From positions 868,001 through 932,000 of the forward strand of contig JAALGY010000001.1 of assembly GCA_032358165.1 (NCBI GenBank): a stretch of DNA of 64,000 bases. Reading direction: 5' to 3'. A model generated the notes under the pieces. It made no database searches. It saw only the letters and a list, made by a program, of their open reading frames with translations, and was not told the DNA's origin. Source of the stretch: Diplosphaera chodatii (Eukaryota; Chlorophyta; Trebouxiophyceae; Prasiolales; Stichococcaceae). Made by a program: the position numbers and the translations under genes. The stretch's first letter is position 1, and the number at the start of each line of letters is the position of its first letter. This document shows positions 51,501 to 64,000 of the stretch, one piece after another.

Positions 51501-54500
51501 TGGGGGCAGCAAGGGCCTGTGGCACGGGCCCAGAGCCATTGCTGGCTGGAAGAGGCCAGGATTGTGATGGGTCATGTAGGTTGCCAGAAATACGATTGGT
51601 CATGTGGGTTGACACCCACCCGACTGTCGATCGGGGCCAGCTCGGACTCTGTCGGTGATTTGGGCAGGGGTGCGGGCGCCTCGACACCGCTGCCGCTGGA
51701 CCTGAACTTTGCCACCTGAGACACAGCACCCAAGTGCACTCGGTTCAAGGCACAAGGCAGTAGTGTGACACAGGTTGCAGACATGACGGCAGTGCAAGGT
51801 GCACTGCCAACATGCAGGCAGGGGTGCGGTGCGGGCGCGCACCCAGCGCTCGCAGGCGATGCCGTACTGCGCCAGGCGGTGCATCTCGCCGGTGCGGATG
51901 TGCACCTCCAGGGGGAACAGGTTGTCCGCCGCGCCCAGCGGCAGCACCTATGATAATAAGCAATACGGTGATGCTTGCCACTCACAGATGCCAGCTGATA
52001 GCCTGTACTGTAGCAACAACACGTGCTTTGGGATGGAAAGATGGGGCGCATGCACAGCCTGACATGCTCAGCAAGCAGCAGGGCAGCCGGTGCACCGTGG
52101 TGTGCAGGCTCTGGTAGCCGTTGGGCTTGGGCGTCGCGATGTAGTCCTTGACACACCCCGGGATGGGCGCCCACACCGTGTGCACCTTGGATGAGGAAAG
52201 GCCTTGCTTCGGCAGCTTCCCTTAGGTCGCACTTGACTGCTGATGCTGACCGAGGCCTCAAGTGGAGTGACAGTGAGGTGCTATCTCAAGGTGCTATGTG
52301 GCCTGGGACGCCACTATCACTCGTAAAGATGCATCTGGTTGAAGAGCCCAGCAGGTTGCTTACCAAGCCCATCACATGGTAGCACAGCTGCTTGTCGTCT
52401 GTGCCAGGCCAGGGGGCGGACCCCGCGCCGGTGTGAGGGTGCAGCACCACCCGCAGCTGCGCCACATCCCGCAGGTCCTTGACCTCGATGCCCTTTGCCA
52501 GGCACTTCCTGCAGCACGATGGAAGAACCCTGAGTCTCGTCTTTTCACAGACACCCGAGGGTGTGTGCAGGCGCCTGAGCGTGATCAGCCAGCTGGTTGC
52601 TCCACGAGCATGCCTCTGCGCAAGCATGCCGCTGCGGCCCAGCAGCAGCCATGGCTGCGAGAGCCGAGCGCACCTGTGCAGGCTGTACAGCGCCTTGCTG
52701 TGCGCCTCCACGGTGACGCGGCACAGGCGCTGCTGCAGGTACGGGTCCCCCTGCAGCACGCCCTCCAGCCGCCGACACGCCGCGTCCACCGCCGGCAGCT
52801 GCTGCGCCCGCAGCGTGTTGAGCCGCTCCATGATCGCCTGCACCCGCAGCGGGCCACCGTCAGCGGCACGTCAGGCACAGCACACCAGCAAGCGGTGCCG
52901 GAGCACGGCCGGTGCTGCCGTGACGGACATTGGCCAAAACCCACTTCAGGTGCCCTTGGCCGCCTGCTGCTGTCGCTCGTGCTGCCAAGAATAAGGGACA
53001 GGTAAGTGCGTCAAATCCATGACCCGCATGCTGAGGACCCTGAAGCGGCAGCAGGCGTCACCTGGTGCGCCTCGGGCTGGCTGTGCTTGAAGGACAGCGC
53101 CTCCAGCTCCTCCTTGATGCTGTACAGCCCCAGCAGCCGGGCCAGCGGCGCAAACACCTGCGAGTGCCATGCCAGCGGAGGTCAATGACACCTGTACACC
53201 CGAGCGGTACTGCGGACTGTGAAAAGTCAGCAGGGTCCATTCGCCAGCTTGCAGGATGGTTTTGCATAGGTGCTTCACCTGAAGCGTCTCGTCCGCAATC
53301 TTCTTCTGCTTGTGCGGAGGCATGCTGTCCAGGGTGCGCATGTTGTGCAGCCGGTCTGCCAGCTTCACAATGATGATGCGCACCTGCATGAAATTGTAAT
53401 ACGCGTCAACTGCTTCTGCAAATTGGCTATGTGGTGGCCACAACATGTGCATGGCGAGACGCGCCACAGGAGCATGGCCTGTCCCGACTGTGAACTGAAC
53501 ATATGCACTGCGCAAGGCGACAGGGAAAAGGAGCGGGAGGACACCTCCTCGGTCATGGCCAGGAACAGCTGCTGTAGGTCGAGCGCCTTCAGGTCAATGG
53601 GCTCCTCCGGCGACGCCTCTTTGTAGTTGCCGATCTTAGAGAAGCGGGTCTCGCCCTCCACGATGCTGCGCACCCCCGGCCCGAACCACGTCTGCACGCC
53701 GGTGATCTCGCAACATCAAAACTCAGCAATTGGTTTAGTCAAAACTCAACAATTGGAATTGGCGTGTCAGTTACCCAACTGCCCACAAGATCTCGTGTCT
53801 ATGCTGCGACTCTGGGCTGCAACCGTGCTGACGAGCTCGACAGCCACCAGCCACAGGCATGCGCCCACCTCGATCTCCTCGAAGGACACCTCCTGGGTGT
53901 CCTCCACGGTGTCGTGCAGCAGCCCCGCCGCCAGCGACTCGCCGTCCATCTGCAGCTCCGCCAGGATGCGCGCCACCTCCACAGGGTGGGTGATGTACTT
54001 TTCCCCGCTCTTCCGCACCTGCCCGGCGTGCGCGTCGTACGCCAGCGACAGCGCCTCCTGGACCTGCAGGCGTCACAGTCTGTGAAGACAAGTGGCATGC
54101 ATGAGGGCGCTGCAGGTGCTCTCGCATGTCCGTGCCGGGTCAACCGGCTGCTGGCGATCGGTCCTTTCGCTGGGTGTTTCGGGTGTCATTCTCACACACT
54201 AACATGCAAGAGGCAGGTCCTACCTTGGCAACCTGGTCCGGCGGCAGGTAATGCAGCAGCGGCTCCAAGCGGCCCCACAGAAACTGCTCTGTTATCTCCT
54301 CGCCAGCATCTTCCAGGCGCCGATAGAACTGCAGCACACGGGGCACGGAGTGAGAAGGCACCGCATCTGCACGCATGGTGCTTACACCTGCGAAGCAAGC
54401 CTGATTTCCCTTCTTGGTGTGACATTTACCGAGTAGTCAATCTGCTGCAGCGTGCTGTGCGCCGCCTGCAGCAATCCCCGGTGACGACACGGACCCAAAA

Positions 54501-54758
54501 TCTGCATCGGATGCAGCAGTTCTCAGCCAAGGCCAGCAACATCGGGCGGCAAGTCATGTTCACAGGTTGCAACACATCCAGCGCCCCCACCTCCGCCAGC
54601 AGCGGCGACAGCATTGTCCTGGACCGTCGATTGAGGCGCTGCAGAAGCTGCTTCCGGTGCCGGGACGCCTGCTGGTGGCCACCGCATGTGTTTGCTCCGA
54701 AACACCGCTGCATGTGGCATGCCACCCGCCCATCGGCCAGGGCCCCTGCGCGGCGCAT
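48511..54758 (-). CDS. RelA/SpoT homologue, plant RSH1 type (HD, SYN-like, TGS, ACT)
   Basis: Plant RSH1 acts in chloroplasts mainly as a (p)ppGpp hydrolase. Candidate start 54758 ([10 protein letters not shown]), then [36 protein letters not shown] and [20 protein letters not shown]. Hydrolase: [32 protein letters not shown] (about 53.9 kb), [20 protein letters not shown] (about 53.33 kb). Synthetase-like: [12 protein letters not shown] (about 52.7 kb), [72 protein letters not shown] and [20 protein letters not shown] (about 50.45 kb). [21 protein letters not shown] (about 49.7 kb). A Gln/Ser/Ala-rich tail ends with YNWWRPPFG at 48511. In active synthetases the loop reads G-R-x-K; here it is A-H-S-K, so synthesis is probably lost. 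The N-terminal start is less certain than the rest. Confidence 0.92.
53716..53756. repeat. 23-bp spaced direct repeat in an RSH1-like intron
   Basis: TCAAAACTCARCAATTGG occurs at 53716 and 53739, differing at one base. It lies between two hydrolase-domain exons. Confidence 0.85.
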
Positions 54759-55661
54759 TCCCAGCAGTCTGCAGCAGCTTCGCAGTGGGCGGCAGCGATC
54801 ATCTGATCCGTGCCCTCATCGGGAGTTTGCACCCGACTACAGCACCACGACGTGCTTGGAGGGCTGCAAGCAGGTGGCAACCTCACAACACTGCCAAACC
54901 CAATGCGATAGTACCGATTCAAACCCTACACAGAGCCTGCATGGCCACTCCTGAGGCCTCAGACAGCACACCAGCCTGCAGCATGCTATGAACCCTGACA
55001 GAATGGCGGAGGGGCGTCACCTCCCAACGGCCCGGCTGGTGCTCCGCCGAGCAGCAGATCCATCTGTTAGGAATGTGAATGCATGACGAGGAGCTGCGGG
55101 CAGCTGGACGGCCTGCAGGCCACTAGAGCCTGGACAACAAGTCCTGCCTTCACGGACACACCGCCCGTTTGGCGCGGCGCCGCAGCTGGCAGCCCTCCCC
55201 TACTGTCCGTGTTGTTAGAGCCAGCAAGTACGCTGCCAAAGCGGTTCAGAAGACTGGTAGCTTGCGCCGGGTTGAGCAGAGTTGATGCCTTTCAGACGAT
55301 CAGGGTTTTACCCTGATAATTCGATAGGGAGCTGGAGCCCATCCAATTTGATCCGACTTCTGCTAGTCGACAACTCCCTGTCAGGAGCTGTTCGGAGACC
55401 CTGTTGGCGCTGAATGGGGCACCTTTGCCTATCAGCCCAGCACTGCCAAGGGCCAACTGCTGTGTCTCATTCACTTTGGCGAGGTTCGAGACGTACTGTT
55501 GCGTTCCGAGCCTGACAGTGGACACACGCGCTTGTGCAGCTGATGAGCCGCTAGCGCCATATCAAACGCCTGCAGTCACCCAGAGCTGTTGCAGTGGGAA
55601 GCTTCTCCCTCATGCGTCGGCGGTGCTAGCGAAAGGAAGGGGCTCTGGCAGCTCAGCAATC
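54759..55661. promoter_or_regulatory. Divergent promoter region: RSH1-like and exportin-1 genes
   Basis: About 900 bases lie between the two starts. They contain a perfect stem-loop at 55299-55317 (arms ATCAGGGT/ACCCTGAT, loop TTT). The exportin frame stays open upstream to 55404, but family alignment puts the start at 55662. Confidence 0.5.
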
Positions 55662-58600
55662 ATGGCTGCAGCGGCGGGGACGCCGGCTGCAAAGCTGCTG
55701 GACTTCAGCCAGCCCTTTGATGTGCCTCTGCTGGATGCCACAGTCACTGCATTCTACGGCGCGGCGTCGTCCGAGGAGGTCAGGCCCTACGGCTAGCTTC
55801 TGCTACAGCTCAGGATCCTTAGCAGTTCATGTAGTGCCAGCTGCGTAGACGGACTAGTTGACATGCAACATCGTTTCATCGGGATTTGCATGAAGGTCTT
55901 GGTGCACTCAGCGTTCTCCAGCAGCGACACCTTTTGGCTAAGCGTCTGGACAAGATCAGCGTGCTGGCCTTGTGACGGACGACATGCATGCTCGCTGCTT
56001 GACATTTGCACAATCCGCTCTCGTACAAGGCTACCTGGCAACCTTGCTCCTTCATACAGACCATCGTTGGGAGGCATGCTCGTCAAGCAATTGCCTACTA
56101 TAGTAGTCGAAGGTCACTGCAGTTTCCGTACAAGGTGGTGCAATACGATGGACGTGCATCGGCTCAATGAGTTGCATGCATATGTGTGCAGCGGGCGGCA
56201 GCGGAGACTATTCTGAAGCAGCTGCAGGGCCATCAGGATGCGTGGCAGCGGGTTGACGTCATACTGGAGCAGTCTCAGAATCAGCAAACGAAGTTCCTGG
56301 CGATGCAGGTCAGTGTTGAGCGTGCAGTGGCACCTTTGCACAGCATTCTTGTGCAGCTAGCGACTGCAGCCTGTCATGTGCGGAGACAGTTTTGTCGGTG
56401 TGAAAAGGCCCTTAACGTTTCCTTGGTCGGCGACTTTGCAGATCCTGGAGGAGGTGATCAAGTTTCGGTGGGGTGCACTGCCTGATGAGCAGCGGGAAGG
56501 GATCAAAACTTACATCTCCAACCTCATCATCAAGTTGTGCACGGATGACACCAGCTTCCGAACGCAGCGCGCTTTCCTCAACAAGATGAACATCGTCCTC
56601 GTGCAGGTAGGACCCTCATGGTGTTTTCGATTTGCAGGTTGCATGACATTGGAACACACCTGACGAATATGCCCTGCCATGCAGATCCTCAAGCAGGATT
56701 GGCCACACAAGTGGAAGACGTTCATTCCTGACATTGTTGGGGCCAGCCGAACTTCAGAGACGCTGTGCGAAAACTGCATGGTGGGTCGCAATGGCTGCAT
56801 TGCTTTGTGGCACAGGCCATATACCCTGCCTCCTTCACAGCCGATGCAGCGACTGCAGTGTCATCCGGTGGTCCATCGTCATCTCGCTGCTCTCATTCAG
56901 CTGGTTGCAATTTTGCAGGTCATCCTCAAGCTGTTGAGCGAAGAGGTGTTCGACTTTTCGCGAGGCGAGCTAACACAGGCAAAGACAAAGGAGCTGAAGA
57001 CGTCGCTGAATGCTGACTTCCGCCTCATACACGAGCTCAGCCTGTGGGTCTTAAATGCTGGCGCGAGGCCTGACCTCACCAGGTAGGGTGCAATGCAGAA
57101 ACGGAAGCTTTTGCCAGAGCATCACCAGAGCTTGCAGGGTGCCTCCGGCAAATTAAGACCAAATGGCAGGGATGGCTAGCGGGTGAGACGGGGCCCTGAA
57201 CCCTAAACCATCTATGCTGCTACCGACCGCAGGGCAACCCTGGCTGCGTTGCATGCATTCCTGTCCTGGATCCCACTGGGCTATATCTTCGAGTCCAACC
57301 TGGTGGAGATCCTGCTGAAGCACTTCCCTCAGCCCGCCTACCGTAACTTGGCGCTGCAGTGCCTCACTGAGGTGGGTTTCATAGAAATAGGCAGGACTGT
57401 ACGTCAAACACGAAGTCACCTCTGCTGCTGTGCACTCAAGACCACCGCTCAGATGCGCTTCGCCCCTTCAGGTGGCCTCGCTGACAGTCGGACCAGATTA
57501 TAACAGCCACTTTGAGAGCCTGTTCAAGTTCTTTATGGGGCAGCTGCAGCTCGTGCTGCCGCCAGGTAGTTGCTGGAACTTGTTCAGTTTCGACCCAGGT
57601 TTTGCGTGCACGTGGCTTGCGAAGCTGGGGAGTGCGCACGAACCTCAACATGGCTGGCTCATGACACTGTAGGTACCGACCTTGTGGCAGCGTATCGCGC
57701 CAGCACGGATGACGAGCAGGCATTCGTGCAGGATCTTGCGCTATTCTTTACCTCGTTCTTCAGAGTGCGTGCAACGTCACAACCCTGAAGCCGAGGACCT
57801 TTGACCCTAGACTTCCACATCTACGAGATACAACTGCCATACAGAGACCACCCAGGAAATGTGCCTGCAGGCTCACATTCCCATTCTGGAGACAACAGAC
57901 GAGGGCAAGCAGGCCCTCCTGTTGGGTCTTGAATACCTTGTCAACATCGCATTTGTGGACGATGAAGAGGTGGGTTTGGGCAGCACAAGTGCCAGGTGAT
58001 GTGCTTTTCCAGGCTGCAATCAATGGCGCTATTTGAGTGTATACATTGGGACGGTGCAGGTGTTCAAGATCACGTTGGAGTACTGGAACTTCTTCGTGCC
58101 AGATGTGTACAGCAGCGTGTCCACGCTGGACGTCAATGCGCCCTTCGCTTTTGGAGGCCCTGTGGCGCCCAGCAACCGCAAAGCACTGTATGCCGCAGTG
58201 CTCAGCCGGCTGCGGCTGCTCATGATCAGCCGCATGGCCAAACCTGAGGAGGTGGGTCCACAGACTCTGTTGTCACCTCCTGCAGGCAATCCTCTCGGTA
58301 GGGTCTCCCAGTATGGGGGGATCAAGCACACTGGACTTTAGAATGGCAATCTGTGGGTCAGCCAAACGTTCTGGTATCTTGGACCACCGCGCAGACCAGG
58401 GCTGCAACACGCTGGGTATGTCGCAGGTGATCGTGGTGGAGGACGAAAATGGCAACATCGTCCGGGAGACCATGAAGGACACCGACACGCTCGCGCGGTA
58501 CAAGACCATGCACGAGACGCTGGTGTACCTTGCGCACCTGGACCACGATGACACCGAGACGCAGATGCTGGAGAAGCTGCGGTTGCAGGTGCAGCGGCAG

Positions 58601-61600
58601 CAGCATGACTCTAGATATCGCACGGACACCCGTCAAGCCATGCTGTGCCACTACATGACTGCACGACTCCCCAGCCCACGACGAAGGATGAGGTGCAAAA
58701 GTAGCTCTGGAATGCCCAGCATGCTGCCCTCAACTGTGCAGATGAATGGCAAGGACTTCTCGTGGGGCTCGCTCAACACACTGTGCTGGGCGGTTGGCAG
58801 CATCAGCGGCAGCATGGCAGAGGAGCAAGAAAACCGGTGCGTGTTCTGAACGACCTGCCAAGTCGCCAGTGCAATGCATGTGTTGCTGATACTGACTGAC
58901 GATGCATGCCCCATGCAGTATTTACAAAAGTTTGCTGCTGTTGCTGGTGCAGGTTCTTGGTCACAGTCATCCGGGACTTGCTGAACTTGTGCGAGATTAC
59001 CCGCGGCAAGGACAACAAGGCAGTCATTGCGTCCAACATCATGTGCGTGTATCTACTTGCAGTGCAACCCACCATATGTAATGCCTGATTGTAGACAGCA
59101 TGAGTATGCCAGTGCATTCCACTGCATTTTGCCCAGATGTTCCTCACGATGTGTCCACCCACTGCGCAGGTATGTTGTGGGGCAGTACCCGCGCTTCCTG
59201 CGGAACCACTGGAAGTTCCTCAAGACGGTCGTCAACAAGCTGTTCGAGTTCATGCACGAGACGCACCCTGGCGTGCAGGTAGGTGTGGATTGTGTGGCTT
59301 GCCTCGCAGGGTCTTCAGCATGTGTCTGCACTGCCTCCGAGCTGGCACCTCGGGCTAACGATGGTGTCATCACGATGCAGGACATGGCTTGCGAGACCTT
59401 CTTGAAGATCTGCCACAAATGCAAGCGGAAGTTCGTAGTTATCCAGGTGCCTATACCTCCTCCAGCAGACTCTGATTGTTAAGGCCCTGAGATGCCCGAA
59501 GGGATGTCTTTCACACTAGGGCTCGATTCTGACCAGCAGCGTGCAGGTCTCCATTTGCCTGCTTCGTTAATTGATCTGCATGTTTGAAGTGGCGCTCTTC
59601 TGCAGGTGGGCGAGACAGAGCCATTCATTTCAGAGCTGCTCACGGGGCTGACAGGCATCATTCAGGATCTGGAGACGCACCAGATACACATGTTTTATGA
59701 GGCGGTCGGCCTCATGATTGGCGCAGAGACCAGCCCCGAGCGGCGAGACGAGTACTTGGTGTGTAGTGCGTGTGGACTGTGGGCACTGCCTGTCCAGCTT
59801 GTTATGTGATTGATCAGTGCAAGCAGGGTACCTAGGCTCGCTAGGGCAAAGCACCTTGTTGATGATGCACGGATGGTCTCTGCATGCAGCATGCTGATGA
59901 CCGGCGCTGTGTCCTGATTGCAGACACGCCTCATGCAGCCGCCAAATGCCACCTGGCAGCAGATCATTGCGCAGGCATCGCAGTCGCCTGACATCCTCAA
60001 GCAGCCTGAGGTGATGCGTGGTTCTGCTGAGTGCTGGGCATCGCCTTATCTGGTCCAGTTGCTATATGTTGATCTGGCTTGCAATGCATCACAGTCACGT
60101 GATGACTTGGGCTCGGGCAGACAGTGGTAATGTGTTGCCCCCAGGTGGTGCGCAATGTCCAAAACATCCTGCAGACGAACTGCAGCGTGGCCTCGTCACT
60201 GGGGCCGCCCTTCCTGTCCCAGATGTCGCTCATCTATGTGGACATGCTCAGCGTCTACAAGTGCGCATCTCGTGCTGATCGTGGCACCAGAGATTGGCAA
60301 CTCTTCCCATGCTCTACGTACTGCCTTCTCAGGAAATAGTGCTGCGGTAGGTATAGAATATCGTGAAACTCATATGCAACCATGCCTCACTAAGAACGTA
60401 TCAATGAGTCTGCAGGATGTACAGCGAGCTCATCTCAGCCACAATTGCCAGCGGCGGCCCTCATGCGGCCAAGACCAGCGCCGTCAAGCTCATGCGCAGC
60501 GTGAAGAAGGTACGCTCCAAAGATATCACGACGCCAGTCGAAGTTGCTTTTGATCTGGCAGCTCTGGTAGCGCTTCTCCTACGCTCCCAAGCCAGTCGTT
60601 AGGCCCCACTTTGCAAGGCTTATCATCAGCAAACGTAACCGCAACCGCTGTTCAACAGTCTTGTCCTGACATGCGACTGCGGATCAGCCAGCCGCTGTAC
60701 CTTTGCCATCGTGCACACTGCCGCTGAGCATCTGCGACAGGTGGCGCTGCGGCTGATTGAGACGTTTGTGGAGAAGTCGGACGACCACAGCGCGCTGATC
60801 GCAGAGCAGTTTGTGCCGGCGATGATGGACCCCATCCTGGGCGATTACGCGCGCAATGTGCCGGACGCCAGGTGGGTTTTAGGGTTTAGGGTTGGCAGCT
60901 GCTGACACCAGCCCAGCAAGCCGTGTTCATCGCAAAGGGATTGCCATTCAGCGTCAGCACTGCTCGTCCCATGCTTTACTGTCACTCCTTCTGTTCCTAT
61001 GCTGGTCGAGACATGTGCGTCGACTGTTGATTGCCATCTTCTTCTCACTGCAAAATTCGTCGCTGCACCGTGCGCTCTCCTGCCACCAGCGCCGCCATAC
61101 TGCAGTCTGCAGACTACTATACCTTTGATGACCCAGTGCTTGCTCGTTTTGCAGGGATGCGGAGGTGCTGAGCCTGTTTGCGACGATCATCAACAAGCTG
61201 CAGGCGGAGATGGAGAAGGAGGTGCCCCGCATCTTCGAGGCCGTGTTTGAGGTCACCCTCGACATGATCACGAAGAACTTCGAGGTGCGCCCCTGATGAC
61301 CACCCGCACAGCTGGTGCAGCGTTTGCAACGTCTGTTGGCATGTGTCAAGCATAGAGGCTTGACGTTCAAGAGCTAGTGTGCCGTCAAGCAATTGAGTGC
61401 ATGTGCACTGCATGGCCAAGGTCAATGCAGGAGGGTGATGACCCCATATTGCGCAGCGCTTTTGTTTCGCATGTCATGAGTGCAGCACATCTCTGCAGGA
61501 CTACCCGGAGCACCGGCTACAGTTCTTCAACCTGCTGCATGCCATCACGAAGCACTGCTTCGCTACGCTGTTCACGATGTCGCCGACCCAGCTGAAGCTT

Positions 61601-63191
61601 GTCATTGACTCCATCATCTGGTGCGCTTCCTGCTGGTCGCCCGTTAACTTGCTGGTTCACTTGAGGCTAGCCTCTGCCAGCATGCGCTACAATGTGGCCT
61701 ACCCTTGTGCACAGGCAGCACATACCACATCTGTGCATTGTCACACTTGTGTGGAGTTGCACACGACAAACCCCATCCTCACCGCGAGCTGTTGCGCTAC
61801 AGGGCCTTCCGGCACACAGAGCGGAACATTGCAGACACGGGCCTGAACCTGCTGGTGGAAATTTGCCAGTCCTTCGAGGGGTCCGACTTTGCGACGCAGT
61901 TCTACCAGGCGTACCACCTGCAGCTGCTGCAAGAGGTGTTTGCCGTCATGACGGGTGAGCAAGCATCGGTGCTGCACCAGGCTGAGGGCTCAAAACATGG
62001 TCGCAGGACTCGGTGCATTCAGTGCTGCGCAAGCATGAACACATGAAACCTTGAGGACATCCCCGCACATGCATCAGCCATGGCCACACTGTGTCGCTCT
62101 TCATTGCGTGACCGGCTGCACATCTGTTGTTGGTGCAGACACCTTTCACAAACCGGGCTTCAAGATGCACGCTCGCATCCTGCACCACCTGTTCGGCGTC
62201 GCAAGCAGCGACGTCATCAAGGCCCCTCTGTGGGAGGTGACCAAGGGTGGGTGTCGCTTGAACCTCCTCCTTTCATAAAGCAGCAGTCCTTAGGGATCAT
62301 GCTCTGAAGATTCCATCGGAGTGCAACAGGCTGTGTGAGCAATGTGTTGGCTGTACATTACTGTCTGGCACTACAGCTGCTAGCACAGTGAATGTGTCGC
62401 CAAGATGTTCGTGCCGTCGCCCTGCTGCAGGTCCAACAGCATACCCGAACAATGCGGCTTTTGTGCACGAGTTCGTCACCAACCTGCTGACGACCAGCTT
62501 CCCAAACATGCGGCCGCAGCAAGTGCAGGCATGTTGTTTGCCACGCATCCTCTAGTCTGGAGCTCACATGCATAAATGGTTCAAGTTGCACCATGCAAGC
62601 ATGCTATCGTAATTCGAATCCAAACCTGGCGGTGTGGACTCTGCGGACCTAAACAGTGGTTAATGAATGCATGGTAGTGGTAGAGCATGGCACGGGCGGC
62701 TGTGATTTTGCATACCAAGCTTCAACATATATGTGCTGGCTGCAGGCTTGCGTGGCCGGCATGTTTGAGTACAAGGATTTTGGCGCCTTCAAACAGCACC
62801 TGCGGGACTTCCTGGTCCAGGTGCCAAGCCAATGCCACATGTACAGCACGCCGTATGCCTTACCTGAAACCTGGAGCGACTCAGCAACGTCGGCATCCTC
62901 CGTATGCTGACGACTTAGGACTTGTGCATGCGCAGACCAAGCAGTTTGCGGACAAAGACAACGCAGACCTGTTTGCAGAGGAGGCTGCAGCGCAGCGAGA
63001 GGTGATATCCGACTTCGCACATGCTTGTGCTGGTTGGCTTTCGCAATAGGCATGGTCACGAGTCACGTGGGGTCCCTGTCAGCCGTTCACGCTTTCGCAC
63101 GCTTGTTTTTTTGCAGGCTGAGCGCCAGCGGCTTGCTTCTATTCCTGGCATGATTAACCAGCCGGAGGTGCAAGAGATGAACGATGCGTGA
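55662..63191 (+). CDS. XPO1: Exportin-1 (CRM1), nuclear export receptor
   Basis: Karyopherin that exports leucine-rich-NES cargo with Ran-GTP. Start ATG 55662: [20 protein letters not shown] matches the family N-terminus although the frame is open further upstream. Exons in order: [40 protein letters not shown] (CRIME/importin-beta N domain); [196 protein letters not shown]; and the C-terminus [20 protein letters not shown] with its stop at 63189-63191. The Cys of LCWA (codon 58784-58786) is the residue attacked by leptomycin B in human XPO1, so sensitivity is predicted. It appears complete, with about 25 introns. Confidence 0.97.
60871..60896 (+). repeat. Interstitial telomere-like repeat in an XPO1 intron
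   Basis: Immediately after the donor GTGGG, the intron reads TTTTAGGGTTTAGGGTT, about two units of the plant/algal telomere motif TTTAGGG. Confidence 0.8.
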
Positions 63192-64000
63192 GGCGACTGC
63201 CAGCCGCCTCCGTCCTGACGAGTGGAGCGCCCATGTCGCAGAGGTTGCATGCGCCAGCCGCCCGCAACAGCGGCCGCCGGCTGGAGTGGCTCAGGGCAGC
63301 TTGCGGCTCGCAGGAAGTTGCCACTTTGTGCAGCAGGTGGCAGTGTCAAGCAGTCTTCTGCAAGAGGCTGATCAAATGCCTGGCTCGTGGCTGCCAGGTC
63401 TGACATCGTGAGAGCGTGCACATGTAGTAGGACAGTAGTGACGAAGGGACACCTCAATGCCGTGCTTAGATAGACTGTTTTGCGCCTTGTGTTTGGGGAT
63501 CATCGAGTAGGTTTTTGCTCATATTCAGAATGTCAGCAAGAGCTCCTGCAGCCCTAAACCTGGTTTGTGATGGGTTTGAGTGACGCACGTATGTCGACAG
63601 AGTCCATGCACACGGTTTGCATCACTTGCTGTGGCCTGTGACGAACAGCTGCGCATGACTACCTTACTGGTTGCAGCCCCATGCAGAAGAAACCAGGAAC
63701 TATAACCAACAGAATGTTACTGGCTGCACTTGCCTTCACACTCTCAAACCCAGCACCTGAGGATCGCTGCTGCTGTGTTCAAAACCAAATGCCACACAGA
63801 TAGACCAAACTTGCCATGCAACCATGACTAGTACAGCTCAAGCCGTCACAGCCTGGCTACCGAAAACTGGCGCAGACAGCGCCCAGAAAGCGAACAGGAT
63901 CGGTGCGCCAGGCCCCGTCTTGCCAGACTGCTGCAGCAGCGGCAGCAAGGACAGCACCTGCAGCAGATGGAGCAAATGGCTGCAGATAATGCACGATAAC
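63192..64000. other. XPO1 3' flank and window end
   Basis: It holds the XPO1 3' UTR. No TGTAA was seen. From 63824 an ATG frame (MTSTAQAVTAWLPKTG) stays open to the window edge, while another frame encodes a Gln-rich run ending at a stop (LLQQRQQGQHLQQMEQMAA). Neither can be confirmed here. Confidence 0.35.

Noticed and set aside
55404..55661. In-frame upstream extension of XPO1
   Set aside because: No exportin has such an N-terminus; the ATG at 55662 gives the family start directly.

Overview
This window looks like nuclear DNA of a green alga (Chlorophyta, probably a trebouxiophyte-like lineage; the lineage is inferred, not shown). Every recognisable gene is broken by many short GT-AG introns, the DNA is moderately GC-rich, the proteins are plant-type, exons contain Ala/Gln/Pro-rich low complexity, and several genes have the chlorophyte poly(A) signal TGTAA 100-150 bases past the stop. 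There are no bacterial operons, CRISPR arrays or transposons. I read gene models by joining exons by eye against remembered family sequence, so internal exon borders are firm only where they are stated.

Layout. 0.5-2.3 kb (-): ureidoglycine aminohydrolase (purine/ureide nitrogen recovery). 3.1-10.1 kb (-): a two-AAA-domain ATPase of the AFG2/SPATA5/CIP111 type. 10.8-13.5 kb (+): an uncharacterised coiled-coil protein, divergent from the ATPase. 15.2-23.9 kb (+): a very large PHD-finger protein with the full architecture of the plant MALE STERILITY1/MMD1 family. 24.5-26.1 kb (-) and 26.3-31.6 kb (+): two divergent uncharacterised genes. 32.4-34.1 kb (-): a COQ7-like protein whose metal-binding motifs look eroded. 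34.8-41.0 kb (-): an RSH2/RSH3-type RelA/SpoT homologue. 41.9-45.9 kb (+): a Nab2/ZC3H14-like N-terminal fold plus RRM RNA-binding protein. 46.4-47.7 kb (+): a small secreted cupredoxin-like protein. 48.5-54.8 kb (-): an RSH1-type RelA/SpoT homologue with TGS and ACT domains. 55.7-63.2 kb (+): exportin-1 (XPO1/CRM1).

The genes do not form one pathway. The most notable grouping is the two RelA/SpoT homologues, about 7.5 kb apart on the same strand. One has an intact-looking synthetase motif. The other has lost the conserved Gly-Arg of that motif but keeps the hydrolase signature. This suggests a synthetase/hydrolase pair and a hydrolase for plastid (p)ppGpp. Other items worth checking are the apparent COQ7 pseudoenzyme, the sterility-type PHD protein in an alga, and two tandem repeats that copy a 3' splice site together with the start of the following exon.
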